A stretch of DNA of 8,829 bases from Planctomycetales bacterium (GTDB lineage: Bacteria; Planctomycetota; Planctomycetia; Planctomycetales; Planctomycetaceae): contig JAGVKR010000339.1 in assembly GCA_020050375.1 (NCBI GenBank), positions 1-8,829 of the forward strand, given 5' to 3'. Under the pieces are notes generated by a model. The model was not told the DNA's origin. It did not search any database and saw only the letters and a list, made by a program, of their open reading frames with translations. Below are positions 1 through 6,604 of the stretch, piece after piece (within the stretch, counting starts at the first letter, position 1; each line of letters begins with the position of its first letter). The translations under genes and the position numbers were made by a program.

Positions 1-110
1 AGGCCGGTCGGGGCCAGGATCTGGTCATAGAGCTGAGAGACGTGCCTGGCCGCGGAGCGGATCGCGAAGCAGCTGCAGTCCGCAGGGCTGGTGGCCGCAT
101 TGGCACGCAT
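1..110 (-). CDS. MarR-family transcriptional regulator, N-terminal part (runs off the window)
   Basis: On the minus strand an ATG at 110-108 opens a frame that stays open to the window edge (36 codons plus 2 bases). The start is supported by a purine-rich GGAGAGG at 126-120, about 9 bases upstream. Residues 12-36 read C-S-C-F-A-I-R, then A-A-R, then Q-L-Y-D and L-A-P-T-G-L. This matches the first helix of a common MarR subgroup (Cys-x-Cys-Phe, an Arg-rich helix, QLYD, LAP-x-GL before the winged helix). The DNA-binding wing itself lies outside the window. MarR proteins are cytoplasmic dimeric repressors that bind palindromes, often in their own promoter, and a large palindrome sits directly upstream here. 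This style of N-terminus is more familiar to me from Proteobacteria than from planctomycetes, so the segment may be foreign or wrongly joined. The family call is from the N-terminus alone. Confidence 0.68.
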   Translation of the reverse strand, partial: MRANAATSPADCSCFAIRSAARHVSQLYDQILAPTG

Positions 111-126
111 CGCTGATGTCCTCTCC

Positions 127-176
127 TTGACATAGGCGTATATGCGCTTATGTAGGCGCATGTACGCCTATGTCAA
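127..176 (-). promoter_or_regulatory. Promoter/operator palindrome upstream of the MarR gene
   Basis: Positions 127-147 and 156-176 are inverted repeats of 21 bases with one mismatch (141 against 162) around an 8-base centre. The outer 14 bases (TTGACATAGGCGTA) are a perfect inverted pair. The region can also be read as two roughly 20-bp operator-like palindromes in tandem (131-152 and 151-172, 16 of 22 positions the same). On the minus strand TTGACA (176-171) is a consensus -35 box and CATAAG (152-147) is a possible -10 with an 18-base spacer. The promoter is therefore buried in the palindrome, the usual design for MarR autorepression. The operator role is inference; the symmetry is directly visible. 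Confidence 0.65.
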
Positions 177-797
177 ATCGAGCGACGCGTGAACGCGATC
201 GCCGAACTGATCGAGGATGGCCAGCCGCCCGGCGCGATCCTGCCAGATCCGCAGGAGCCGCTGCTGATGGAAGTCGGCGGCCAGGTCACAGAGCGCCGCA
301 AGCAGACGGAGGTAGCCTTGCTGGCTCGCCGGAGAAGCGCCGCCCCGCTGGGCCACTTCCAGAATGCCGATCGGTGTCGGATCCGATTCGACGACGACCG
401 GGCACAAGAGCAGTAGAAACTCGCTGGGATTGGCCGAAAGACCGTCGCCTCCCGCGGCCGTGCCCGGCAAAACGATCCGCGGTTCGCCGCCGCGCTGCAC
501 GGCGTTGAGCAGCTCAGCGTGCGCTGGGGTGGCGCGGAGCCGTTCGATCAGCGTTGTTCCCGATTGGTCGGCGCGGGCATCCGTTTGCCAGCGGTCGTTG
601 GTTTCGGAAACCCAGAAGGCGCCCGCCACAGCCGCCAGAGCGCGGATGGCCCGATCGAGCAACTCGGCATGGAACGCGCGGGGCGAAGCGGCCGAGCGCG
701 TGAGGCGCGTCAACTCTTCCAGCAGATCATCGATCTCCTGCAGGGCCTCGTCGGGCGAGGGGCTGACGGCAGTCGGAATTGCGCGAACCATAACCAT
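168..797 (-). CDS. GAF-domain N-terminal fragment of a HlyD-like efflux/secretion adaptor, truncated
   Basis: This encodes 209 residues. Residues 15-60 form an acidic then Ala/Arg-rich helical lead-in. Residues about 45-175 fit a GAF-like domain, including the strand LLLLCPVVV (128-136), IGILEVAQR (143-151) and the helix GYLRLLAALCDLAADF (161-176). The tail at 180-208 (LLRIWQDR, then VHASLDL) is the segment that, in planctomycete GAF-HlyD proteins as I remember them, leads into a second GAF region, membrane segments and a HlyD-type membrane-fusion part. Those proteins are several times longer. Here the frame hits TAG at 170-168, and the last codons and stop are supplied by the MarR promoter palindrome, so this is a broken gene or an assembly chimera. 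It is divergent from the TolC-like gene, which fits an adaptor plus outer-membrane-channel pair. The start is uncertain: ATG at 797 or 791, neither with a clear Shine-Dalgarno. TATACT at 807-802 could be a -10 box. Confidence 0.7.
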   Translation of the reverse strand: MVMVRAIPTAVSPSPDEALQEIDDLLEELTRLTRSAASPRAFHAELLDRAIRALAAVAGAFWVSETNDRWQTDARADQSGTTLIERLRATPAHAELLNAVQRGGEPRIVLPGTAAGGDGLSANPSEFLLLLCPVVVESDPTPIGILEVAQRGGASPASQQGYLRLLAALCDLAADFHQQRLLRIWQDRAGRLAILDQFGDRVHASLDLT

Positions 798-1237
798 TCT
801 TAGTATACGCGGGCCAGTTGCGAAATACCCGTTTCGAAAGTTGGTTCGCGCAGGACGCAGGGGGAGGACGCGGTGGGAAGGGATCAGGAGGCAGCCGGCA
901 GGAGTCAGAAGTATTGCTGCCTCCTGTCGCCTGACTCCTGACGCCTATTTCCTCGTCCTTGATGACGCGCAAGACGAAGATGCAACATCAACGCAACTTC
1001 CCCAGCTTGCCACGGCCTTTCCGGTTCGGAAGTTTTGGCAGGAAAATCGGGTTATGACGGTCACATCGGTTGTATCAGTCATGCCGATCCTGCCGAAGAT
1101 AACAAGGGACCGCCATTTCCATGCGGTCGCACGAACCTGTTGTATCAATCGATTCCCGTCACCCTTTCGCCGTCCGCATTGCGACGCGGCTGTTCACATC
1201 CGATCGACCGCTCATTCTGGCCATTTCGAGACGACCC
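798..1237. other. Divergent intergenic region, no convincing gene
   Basis: These 440 bases separate the minus-strand adaptor fragment from the TolC-like gene. Open frames cross it in several phases, but none has a good start, family resemblance or signal peptide. It holds the 885-940 hairpin, a small 6-bp hairpin (GACCGC 1108-1113 with GCGGTC 1123-1128) and the 9-mer GTTGTATCA twice (1069-1077 and 1139-1147). Promoters for both genes should lie here, but I see no strong -35/-10 pair on the plus strand. Confidence 0.6.
885..940. repeat. Large imperfect palindrome made of two similar 10-bp modules
   Basis: CAGGAGGCAG (885-894) is the exact reverse complement of 917-926, and CAGGAGTCAG (899-908) is the exact reverse complement of 931-940. 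The two modules differ at one base, so the whole can also fold as one 24-bp stem (885-908 with 917-940, 20 of 24 paired) around an 8-base loop. It looks like an intergenic palindromic repeat. A terminator is possible but unlikely, because it lies between divergent genes and lacks a clean T-run. Confidence 0.7.
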
Positions 1238-3619
1238 ATGCTCCGCTTCTGCAAAAACCTGCTGGTGCTGTGGACTGTCGTGGCGATCGCACTGCCGGGG
1301 TGCAGCGTCTCGCGGCCCAAATTCACCGAAGCCGAGACTGTCGGCGACCCCGACGACAGCAGCCTGTACGATTCGATCGGGCTGCACCCCGAAGTGCCGG
1401 CCGTCGCGGTCGAAGACCCCTTCATGTCGGCCGTCACTCCGGCGCCAATCACGATCAATGAGGAAGAGCCTCCGCAGTATTGGGATCTGCCTCTGGAAGA
1501 AGCGGTGCGTCTGGCCGTTTCGAACTCGCGCATCATGCGCGATCTCGGGGCGACCGTGCTCAAGCTCCCGACGTCGACCAGGACGATTCAGGATCCGGCC
1601 ATCACCGAGACCGACCCGCGGTTCGGCGTCGAAGCCGCGTTGAGCCAATTCGACACGCACTTCACGACCAGCGGCTATTTCGAGAAGAACGACCGGGCCC
1701 TCAACAACGTCTTCTTCGGCGGCGGCACCCGCTTGCTCAGACAGGACGGCAACGTCTATCAGTCGCAGCTCACCAAGCGGACCGCCACCGGCGCGCAGCT
1801 CAGCCTCACCAACAACACCGACTACGACTCGAACAACGCCCCCGGAAACCTGTTCTATTCGTCGTGGACGACGAACATCGAGGCGCAGGTCCGGCAGCCT
1901 CTGTTGGCCGGCGGCGGAATCGAATACAACCGCATTTACGGCCCCAACGGGATCCCCGGGTTGCCCGCCGGCGTGATGCTGGCCCGCGTCAACACCGAGC
2001 AGAGTCTGACCGATTTCGAAATCGGCGTTCGCAACTTCATCAGCGACGTCGAGAACGCTTATTGGGACGTCTACTTCGCCTACCGTGATCTCGACGCCAA
2101 GATTCTGGCCCGCGACGCGGCTCTCGACACCTGGCGGCGCGTCAACGCCTTGCACGCGGCCGGCAAACGCGGCGGCGAAGCGCAGCAGGAAGCCCAGTCG
2201 CGCGAGCAGTATTTTCGCTTCCAGGAGGAAGTCCAGAACGCCCTCACCGGGCGGGCTGTCGAAGGCACTCGGAGCAACAACGGTTCGGGCGGGGGAACCT
2301 TCCGCGGCTCGTCGGGCGTCCATGTCGCCGAGCGGCGGCTGCGGCTGATGATCGGCGTCCATATCAGTGACGGCCGACTGATTCGCCCCTCCGACGAGCC
2401 CAAGCTGTCGAAGGCCGTTTTCGATTGGGATGTCGTTCTCGCCGAATCCCTCACGCGGCGCCCCGAGCTCCGCAAGCAGAAATGGCTGATCAAGCGCCGC
2501 GAGATGGAAGTCAGTGCGACGAAGAATCTGTTGATGCCCCGGCTCGACGCCTCGGGCCGATACCGTTGGCGCGGCTTCGGCAAGCAGTTGATCACCTACA
2601 CCGATCCCAGCGACCGCGGCCAGTTCGCCAGCGCCTGGGGCAACCTGCTCGAGGCGAACTTCCAGGAGTGGCAGCTCGGCTTAGAGTTCGAAGTCCCGCT
2701 CGGCTTCCGCCACGCGCACAATGCCGTTCGCAACTACGAGCTGCAACTGGCGCGCGAGCGGGCGATTCTCAACGAGCAGGAACGTGAAGTCGTCCTCGAC
2801 CTGAGCAACTCCATCGCCGAGCTGAACCGCTCGTACACCGTCATGCAGACCAACCACAACCGGCGGATCTCGGCCAAGCAACAGCTCGCCGCGATTCAGG
2901 CCATCGACGATCCCACGCCGCAGACGCTGTATCTTGAGCTCGAGTCGCAGCGCCGCCTGGCGGACGCCGAAACGCAGTTTTACCGGGCCCTGGTCGAGTA
3001 CGAGCTGGCAATCAAGAACGTCCACTTCGAGAAGGGGTCGCTGCTCGAATACAACGGCGTCGTTCTCGCCGAATTGCCCTGGCCCGACAAGGCGTATCAG
3101 GACGCCTACGAGAAGATCAAGCTGCGTTCCCGTGCCAACCGCTTTGCGGAGAAGGCCGTTGAGGGCCCCGACCAGGTCGTCAGCGACGGCATCATGCCGC
3201 TCAGCTACACGTTGCAAAGCGGTGCGGGTCCCACGCCCGAGACGGTTCCCCCGCCCGCTCCCGCGAAAGCCCGGACGCCGAAAATGGAACCAATCGCTCC
3301 AACACCGGCTCCCCAGGCCAGCCGCGCACCTAACCCTCCTGCCGGCAACAACCGCCAAGTGGGTTACAGTGATGCTGACGCAGTCCTGGAAGAGGAAGCC
3401 TTGGAAGACGAGGCTCCCGAGGCGGAATCCGATCTGATATCCAACGACGAATCGGACGACGTGATGGAAGAATCGGAATCCGAATCCGAAGGGAGCGACG
3501 TCGTCGCTTTGGAGATCGAAGACGAGGCCGATTCGATCCCCACGATGCCGGTGGAGGATGAAGCCGAGCTGGAGATTCCGGCTGTATCAGACGAAGACGC
3601 CGACGAGGACGCCGCTTAA
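1238..3619 (+). CDS. TolC-family outer-membrane efflux lipoprotein with a long acidic C-terminal tail
   Basis: This encodes 793 residues. I chose the ATG at 1238 because it gives a lipoprotein signal: basic n-region, hydrophobic core (residues 8-20), then L-P-G-C with the lipidated Cys at 22. The open frame begins upstream at 1121, but that part has no signal character. Residues 82-103 (WDLPLEEAVRLAVSNS...) are the start of an OEP/TolC repeat; residues 245-375 and 395-600 form long helices typical of the channel barrel, including ESLTRRPELRKQKWLIKRRE (403-422) and VRNYELQLARERAILNEQE (497-515). Residues 660-705 are Pro/Ala-rich, and 711-793 are dominated by Glu and Asp, an unusual extension beyond the barrel. 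TolC proteins form trimeric outer-membrane and periplasmic channels for efflux pumps or type I secretion and work with HlyD-like adaptors; the divergent GAF fragment fits as partner. No strong Shine-Dalgarno is seen. The family call is secure; the substrate is unknown. Confidence 0.93.
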   Translation: MLRFCKNLLVLWTVVAIALPGCSVSRPKFTEAETVGDPDDSSLYDSIGLHPEVPAVAVEDPFMSAVTPAPITINEEEPPQYWDLPLEEAVRLAVSNSRIMRDLGATVLKLPTSTRTIQDPAITETDPRFGVEAALSQFDTHFTTSGYFEKNDRALNNVFFGGGTRLLRQDGNVYQSQLTKRTATGAQLSLTNNTDYDSNNAPGNLFYSSWTTNIEAQVRQPLLAGGGIEYNRIYGPNGIPGLPAGVMLARVNTEQSLTDFEIGVRNFISDVENAYWDVYFAYRDLDAKILARDAALDTWRRVNALHAAGKRGGEAQQEAQSREQYFRFQEEVQNALTGRAVEGTRSNNGSGGGTFRGSSGVHVAERRLRLMIGVHISDGRLIRPSDEPKLSKAVFDWDVVLAESLTRRPELRKQKWLIKRREMEVSATKNLLMPRLDASGRYRWRGFGKQLITYTDPSDRGQFASAWGNLLEANFQEWQLGLEFEVPLGFRHAHNAVRNYELQLARERAILNEQEREVVLDLSNSIAELNRSYTVMQTNHNRRISAKQQLAAIQAIDDPTPQTLYLELESQRRLADAETQFYRALVEYELAIKNVHFEKGSLLEYNGVVLAELPWPDKAYQDAYEKIKLRSRANRFAEKAVEGPDQVVSDGIMPLSYTLQSGAGPTPETVPPPAPAKARTPKMEPIAPTPAPQASRAPNPPAGNNRQVGYSDADAVLEEEALEDEAPEAESDLISNDESDDVMEESESESEGSDVVALEIEDEADSIPTMPVEDEAELEIPAVSDEDADEDAA

Positions 3620-3831
3620 CCCTTCACAGGCCGAGGACTGGCTCATTTTTCCCGCGTCGCAGAGAGCGACGTCCGATGTCGCTGCGGGGCGCCGTCCACC
3701 ATTTTGTCTTTGTCGGGAAAAATGTGCCTGTTCCCCCTTCTTGGGATGTGAACGGTGACACCTCATCGACTCCGATCGAACCGCGCCGTCCCGTCATTCG
3801 CCGCCCCCGTGCCTGAAAAATTCCCGTCCAG
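3620..3831. other. Intergenic region after the TolC gene with inverted repeats
   Basis: There is no supported gene. It contains the REP-like inverted repeat (3644-3724), a nested 6-bp hairpin (CGTCGC 3655-3660 with GCGACG 3666-3671) and small hairpins abutting the leader repeat (ATTCCC 3820-3825 with GGGAAT 3832-3837). No classical stem plus T-run terminator follows the TolC stop. Confidence 0.55.
3644..3734. repeat. REP-like element: 11-bp inverted repeat CATTTTTCCCG / CGGGAAAAATG plus ATGTGCCTGT
   Basis: The arms 3644-3654 and 3714-3724 are perfect inverted repeats 59 bases apart, with a 6-bp hairpin between them. The right arm runs into ATGTGCCTGT (3722-3731), which recurs at 6532-6541 between two later genes. 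The combination of a GTGCCTGT(C/T)CC core with A/T-run arms resembles repeats I associate with REP elements mobilised by TnpA-REP (RAYT) transposases. That link is from memory and unverified; no transposase is present here. Confidence 0.45.
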
Positions 3832-4178
3832 GGGAATATCCCCCTGCCGTTCAATTCTCTCAATAAGACGAACGAATTCTGTTGACTTCGTTGTTCGGCG
3901 AGACCAAGCTAAACACGCTGCGTGGCGCGCCTTCACGCCCTTCTTCTTGTCGAGCCTTTCTTTCGACACACGACGCGATCCTGCGGCATGCGATCTGACT
4001 TGTCATTCCTTCGCGAGGCCAATCCAGTTCGGTTGCAGAAGCATCCGACCCGGCAGCAAAAACGAGGAAACGACAATGACGTTTGTAAGTAGCAGCCCCG
4101 GCCGGTCGCGGTTTATCGCCGCACGAAGACCGTCAGGTTACGGGCGGAGGACCGGGGTGCTGGGTTTGATCCCGCACG
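3832..4178 (+). repeat. Leader repeat, copy A (promoter, 5' leader and start of the DUF1573 gene)
   Basis: This aligns end to end with 8456-8802. The stretch from GAATTCT (3874) to the region just before the ribosome-binding site is almost identical to copy B (roughly a dozen and a half differences in about 200 bases). The part 5' of 3874 and the coding part 3' of 4076 are looser. Conserved elements are TTGACT (3882-3887), a hairpin TGTCGA (3948-3953) with TCGACA (3963-3968), and TTCCTT (4006-4011), which is complementary to the downstream Shine-Dalgarno. TTGACT could be a -35 box, but I see no good -10 at standard spacing. Confidence 0.85.
4064..4068 (+). promoter_or_regulatory. Ribosome-binding site of the DUF1573 gene
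   Basis: GAGGA lies 7 bases before the ATG at 4076. The equivalent position in the other leader copy has GGAGGA before its ATG, so this start pairing is conserved between the repeats. A second good pairing exists downstream: AGGAGA (4188-4193) before the in-frame ATG at 4199. Confidence 0.65.
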
Positions 4179-5401
4179 CGCGGTACCAGGAGACGGGAAT
4201 GATCCGTCCGAGGTCTTCTACCAGCGCGATAGCGTATCCATGTGGCTTCGCAACCGCGGTAGCGGATGGGCTATCACGTGATTGCGTGGCTGGTCCCGTT
4301 GGCTACAGCGCGCTGGCGCGGGTGGCGATTTTAGGCGCGTTGCTTTTTGCGATGATCGAGTGCATTTCCGGCTGCGAGCGATCGGAGTCGGCCGTCACCG
4401 CATCCGATGAGTCGGTCGGACCGATCCGCATCGCCGCACTTGATTTCGGCGAGGTTTGGGCAAGCCCCGATTTTAGATGCTCGCTTCCTTTGACAAACGA
4501 GTCGGACGATGAGTTGAGTGTCGAGTTCCTGGGCACAACATGCAGTTGCACATCGTACACGCCGAAGTTCCTTCGAATACCACCGAGAAAAACGGCAGCC
4601 GTAGAACTCATACTGAACCTGGCCGGTAGTTCGGACCAAGCGTCTGCTGCGCCGTTGCGAGAATTTCTTGTCGAGTTGCAGGCCGTCGTTTCCAGTGGCC
4701 GAGGACGCACAACCAACTACCATTGGCCGCTGCACGGGCGCGTCAAGACTCATCCCGTGTCCTTGCTTCCCCAGAGCATCGACCTTAGCAGTGCCAATCC
4801 ATCGGCATTCGAGCGATCACCGTCGCGCGAAGTCGCCGTTATGTCGAAGGTTCCGCTAAGCGATATCGAAATCTACTGCCGATCCGACCGCGTTTCTGCG
4901 ACGGTGGTCCCCGCGGGAAAAGCAGACGGATCCCACTGGCACCTTTTCGTTTCGGCGCGCTCGGCTGGCGCAACTGATGGGGCATTCTCCGAAATGGTTG
5001 CTATCGTCCCGATCAGTCGCACCGGCGAACGCTTGCCACAACTTTCGCTGCTGGTGACAGCGCGGGAAACCGAACGTGTTGTGACGTGTCCGTCACCCGT
5101 TCAATTTGGGCCGAGAACGGTTGGAAGTGTCACCAGAGAGATAATAACGATTTACCCGGTCAGTTCCGCCAGCGTTAACTTGATCTCTGTCGAATCTGAC
5201 TCGCCATCGCTGATAACTGAAACGCTACCGTCCGCCGAACAACGAACCTGCCAAATTCGCCTAACTCAGTCAATCGTTGAGATCGGACATCACGAGCACC
5301 GCGTCCATTTGAAAGTTAGCATTCAGGGTGACACGACTCCCGACGAGATGAGTTTAGAGTTGCGGGTACTGTATCACGGTGTAGCCCCTCCAGAATCATA
5401 G
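4076..5401 (+). CDS. DUF1573-type lipoprotein with an unusual N-terminal extension
   Basis: This encodes 441 residues from the ATG at 4076. A hydrophobic stretch (residues 82-96) ends in I-S-G-C, a lipobox with Cys at 100. Residues 118-182 match a DUF1573 Ig-like domain: LDFGEVW, then LPLTNESDDELSV, then the hallmark TTCSCTS with Cys 156 and 158, then a P-P-R-K-T turn. Residues about 345-435 look like a second, more diverged Ig-like repeat (VQFGPRTVGSVTREI, ending with VEIGHHEHRVHLKV). The product is probably a lipidated envelope protein; DUF1573 has no established biochemical role. Signal peptides normally begin at the start codon, so about 80 residues before the hydrophobic core is odd. ATG 4199 or GTG 4286/4322 are alternative starts, of which only 4199 has a good Shine-Dalgarno. 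The first 35 codons are part of the leader repeat. This is the first gene of a four-gene same-strand run, with 49 bases to the next. Confidence 0.82.
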   Translation: MTFVSSSPGRSRFIAARRPSGYGRRTGVLGLIPHARYQETGMIRPRSSTSAIAYPCGFATAVADGLSRDCVAGPVGYSALARVAILGALLFAMIECISGCERSESAVTASDESVGPIRIAALDFGEVWASPDFRCSLPLTNESDDELSVEFLGTTCSCTSYTPKFLRIPPRKTAAVELILNLAGSSDQASAAPLREFLVELQAVVSSGRGRTTNYHWPLHGRVKTHPVSLLPQSIDLSSANPSAFERSPSREVAVMSKVPLSDIEIYCRSDRVSATVVPAGKADGSHWHLFVSARSAGATDGAFSEMVAIVPISRTGERLPQLSLLVTARETERVVTCPSPVQFGPRTVGSVTREIITIYPVSSASVNLISVESDSPSLITETLPSAEQRTCQIRLTQSIVEIGHHEHRVHLKVSIQGDTTPDEMSLELRVLYHGVAPPES

Positions 5402-5450
5402 CCGCGAATACATTCGTGCGATGCACGGACGCGATCGGAGCCAATGACAA

Positions 5451-6530
5451 ATGCCCATATTCTTAACCCTCGCGATGTTGGCACCGTTCCTGACCGGGGC
5501 AACGGACGAGCAAGCAGTTCAGATAGATAAAATTCGACAAGCATGGGAACAGCGCCAACAGCAGACGCCGTTCGCGACATTTGTTTGGACTGAGACGAGA
5601 GTCATACCGCGCGGCGGACTGAACGGTCCGTTCCACAAGTCCGCGGACGAGGATCGGCCGGCGGAGGATGTCGTGATCACGATTCCCGACGTCCGCTGTC
5701 TGCTCGGCCCGCGTGGACGAATTCGCTTTGAGACGGAGGACTTGGACTCGCGCCTCAGCGCGCCGGAGCAAAAACCGTCGCAGTCAGCGTTCGATGGATC
5801 ACGGGCCACTACGTTTATTCCGCCCCGCAGCGAGCCGTTCGGCTCCGGGATCATCGACGAGACGTATGGCGATAAATCGTCCCTTTCATTGCGCCCGCTG
5901 GTGCTGCTGTATCGTGCGATGGACCAGGCCCTGATCGACTTCGAGCTTCGGAACTTCAACTTGTTGCAGCACGCTGTCGTCGTCGATGGGGTTCCGTGCG
6001 TTGTGCTGAAGGAGTCGGTCGGGAGTCGTTTTAGCGATTTGGCGTCGTCGCTGTGCCTGGATTCCAGCCGCGATTTTATCCCGTTGCGTTACACCGAAGT
6101 TCACGTTCATGACGCAGAAGAAACCGTCGTGGCACAAATTGACATCTCGTATCAGGAAGATGCCGAAGCAGGTTTCGTCCCGGCGACATGGCGGGCGAGC
6201 CTGTATAGTCCGAGCGGTCGCCTGCTCGAAGGGGCGAGCGCGAGCGTGATACGGTATGAGATCGGCAAGCCGATCCCGGACCGCGAATTCGCCATCGCTT
6301 TTCCGCCGGGCACAAAAGTCGCCGACAAGCGCAGCGGCCAAATGTATTTCGTAAAGGACGACGGAGCGCCGCGCGCTATTGCGCATTGGGGAATGAAGCC
6401 CACGGACGACCTGACGGGGCCTTCGCAATACGGGTTCCGCAGGATTTGGTTGCCAATCGTCAACCTCGTCGTGCTCGGGGTGATCGTTGCCGTTTATTTC
6501 TATCGCAAAGCGCATTCGACCAGTCGTTGA
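5451..6530 (+). CDS. Secreted, C-terminally membrane-anchored protein of unknown family
   Basis: This encodes 359 residues. GGAG (5437-5440) lies 10 bases before the ATG. Residues 1-17 are a short signal peptide ending near TGA-TDE, and residues 332-351 (IWLPIVNLVVLGVIVAVYFY) are a membrane segment followed by a basic tail, so the body (20-330) should face the periplasm, anchored in the inner membrane. It starts with a helix (QIDKIRQAWEQRQQQTPF) followed by alternating strands (PLRYTEVHVH, TVVAQIDISYQ, WRASLYSP, SVIRYEI), then FPPGTKVADKRSGQMYFVKD (284-303). That pattern, helix then a curved beta sheet ending in an F-P-x-G-T-x-V-x-D motif, resembles LolA/LolB-like folds seen in planctomycete secreted proteins. 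This is a fold guess only. It lies 49 bases after the DUF1573 gene and 74 before the cysteine-rich gene, so co-transcription is likely. Confidence 0.82.
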   Translation: MPIFLTLAMLAPFLTGATDEQAVQIDKIRQAWEQRQQQTPFATFVWTETRVIPRGGLNGPFHKSADEDRPAEDVVITIPDVRCLLGPRGRIRFETEDLDSRLSAPEQKPSQSAFDGSRATTFIPPRSEPFGSGIIDETYGDKSSLSLRPLVLLYRAMDQALIDFELRNFNLLQHAVVVDGVPCVVLKESVGSRFSDLASSLCLDSSRDFIPLRYTEVHVHDAEETVVAQIDISYQEDAEAGFVPATWRASLYSPSGRLLEGASASVIRYEIGKPIPDREFAIAFPPGTKVADKRSGQMYFVKDDGAPRAIAHWGMKPTDDLTGPSQYGFRRIWLPIVNLVVLGVIVAVYFYRKAHSTSR

Positions 6531-6591
6531 CATGTGCCTGTCCGAAACCAAAATTCTGAGTTTCCCTCCATCCCAAGGGTTCCAATTTCAC

Positions 6592-6597
6592 AAGGAG
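6592..6597 (+). promoter_or_regulatory. Strong ribosome-binding site of the cysteine-rich gene
   Basis: AAGGAG lies 7 bases before the ATG at 6605. It is one of the clearest Shine-Dalgarno sequences in the window and fixes the start of this small gene. Confidence 0.75.
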
Positions 6598-6604
6598 TGA
6601 ACCG

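Noticed and set aside
885..940. Rho-independent terminator
   Set aside because: It lies between two divergent genes and no run of T directly follows the stem on either strand.
1121..1237. Upstream extension of the TolC frame (39 residues)
   Set aside because: It would bury the lipoprotein signal peptide; the ATG at 1238 places the signal at the N-terminus and the lipobox Cys at 22.
364..1461. Long plus-strand frame of 365 codons over the adaptor fragment and intergenic region
   Set aside because: It is antisense to the GAF fragment, overlaps the TolC start, and its residues are Arg/Ser-rich without domain character; it is a high-GC shadow.
1145..2362. 405-codon minus-strand frame opposite the TolC gene
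   Set aside because: It lies wholly opposite a well-recognised gene whose codons explain the open frame; no start signal or family features.
3875..3969. Antisense frames in both leader copies that begin M-S-K-E-R-L-D-K-K-K-G-V
   Set aside because: They mirror each other only because the DNA is repeated. Most of the base differences between copies change the residue, and neither frame has a ribosome-binding site, so they are not coding.
3755..4075. Upstream extension of the DUF1573 frame
   Set aside because: It covers the conserved non-coding leader and has no ribosome-binding site; the conserved Shine-Dalgarno plus ATG at 4076 is better supported.
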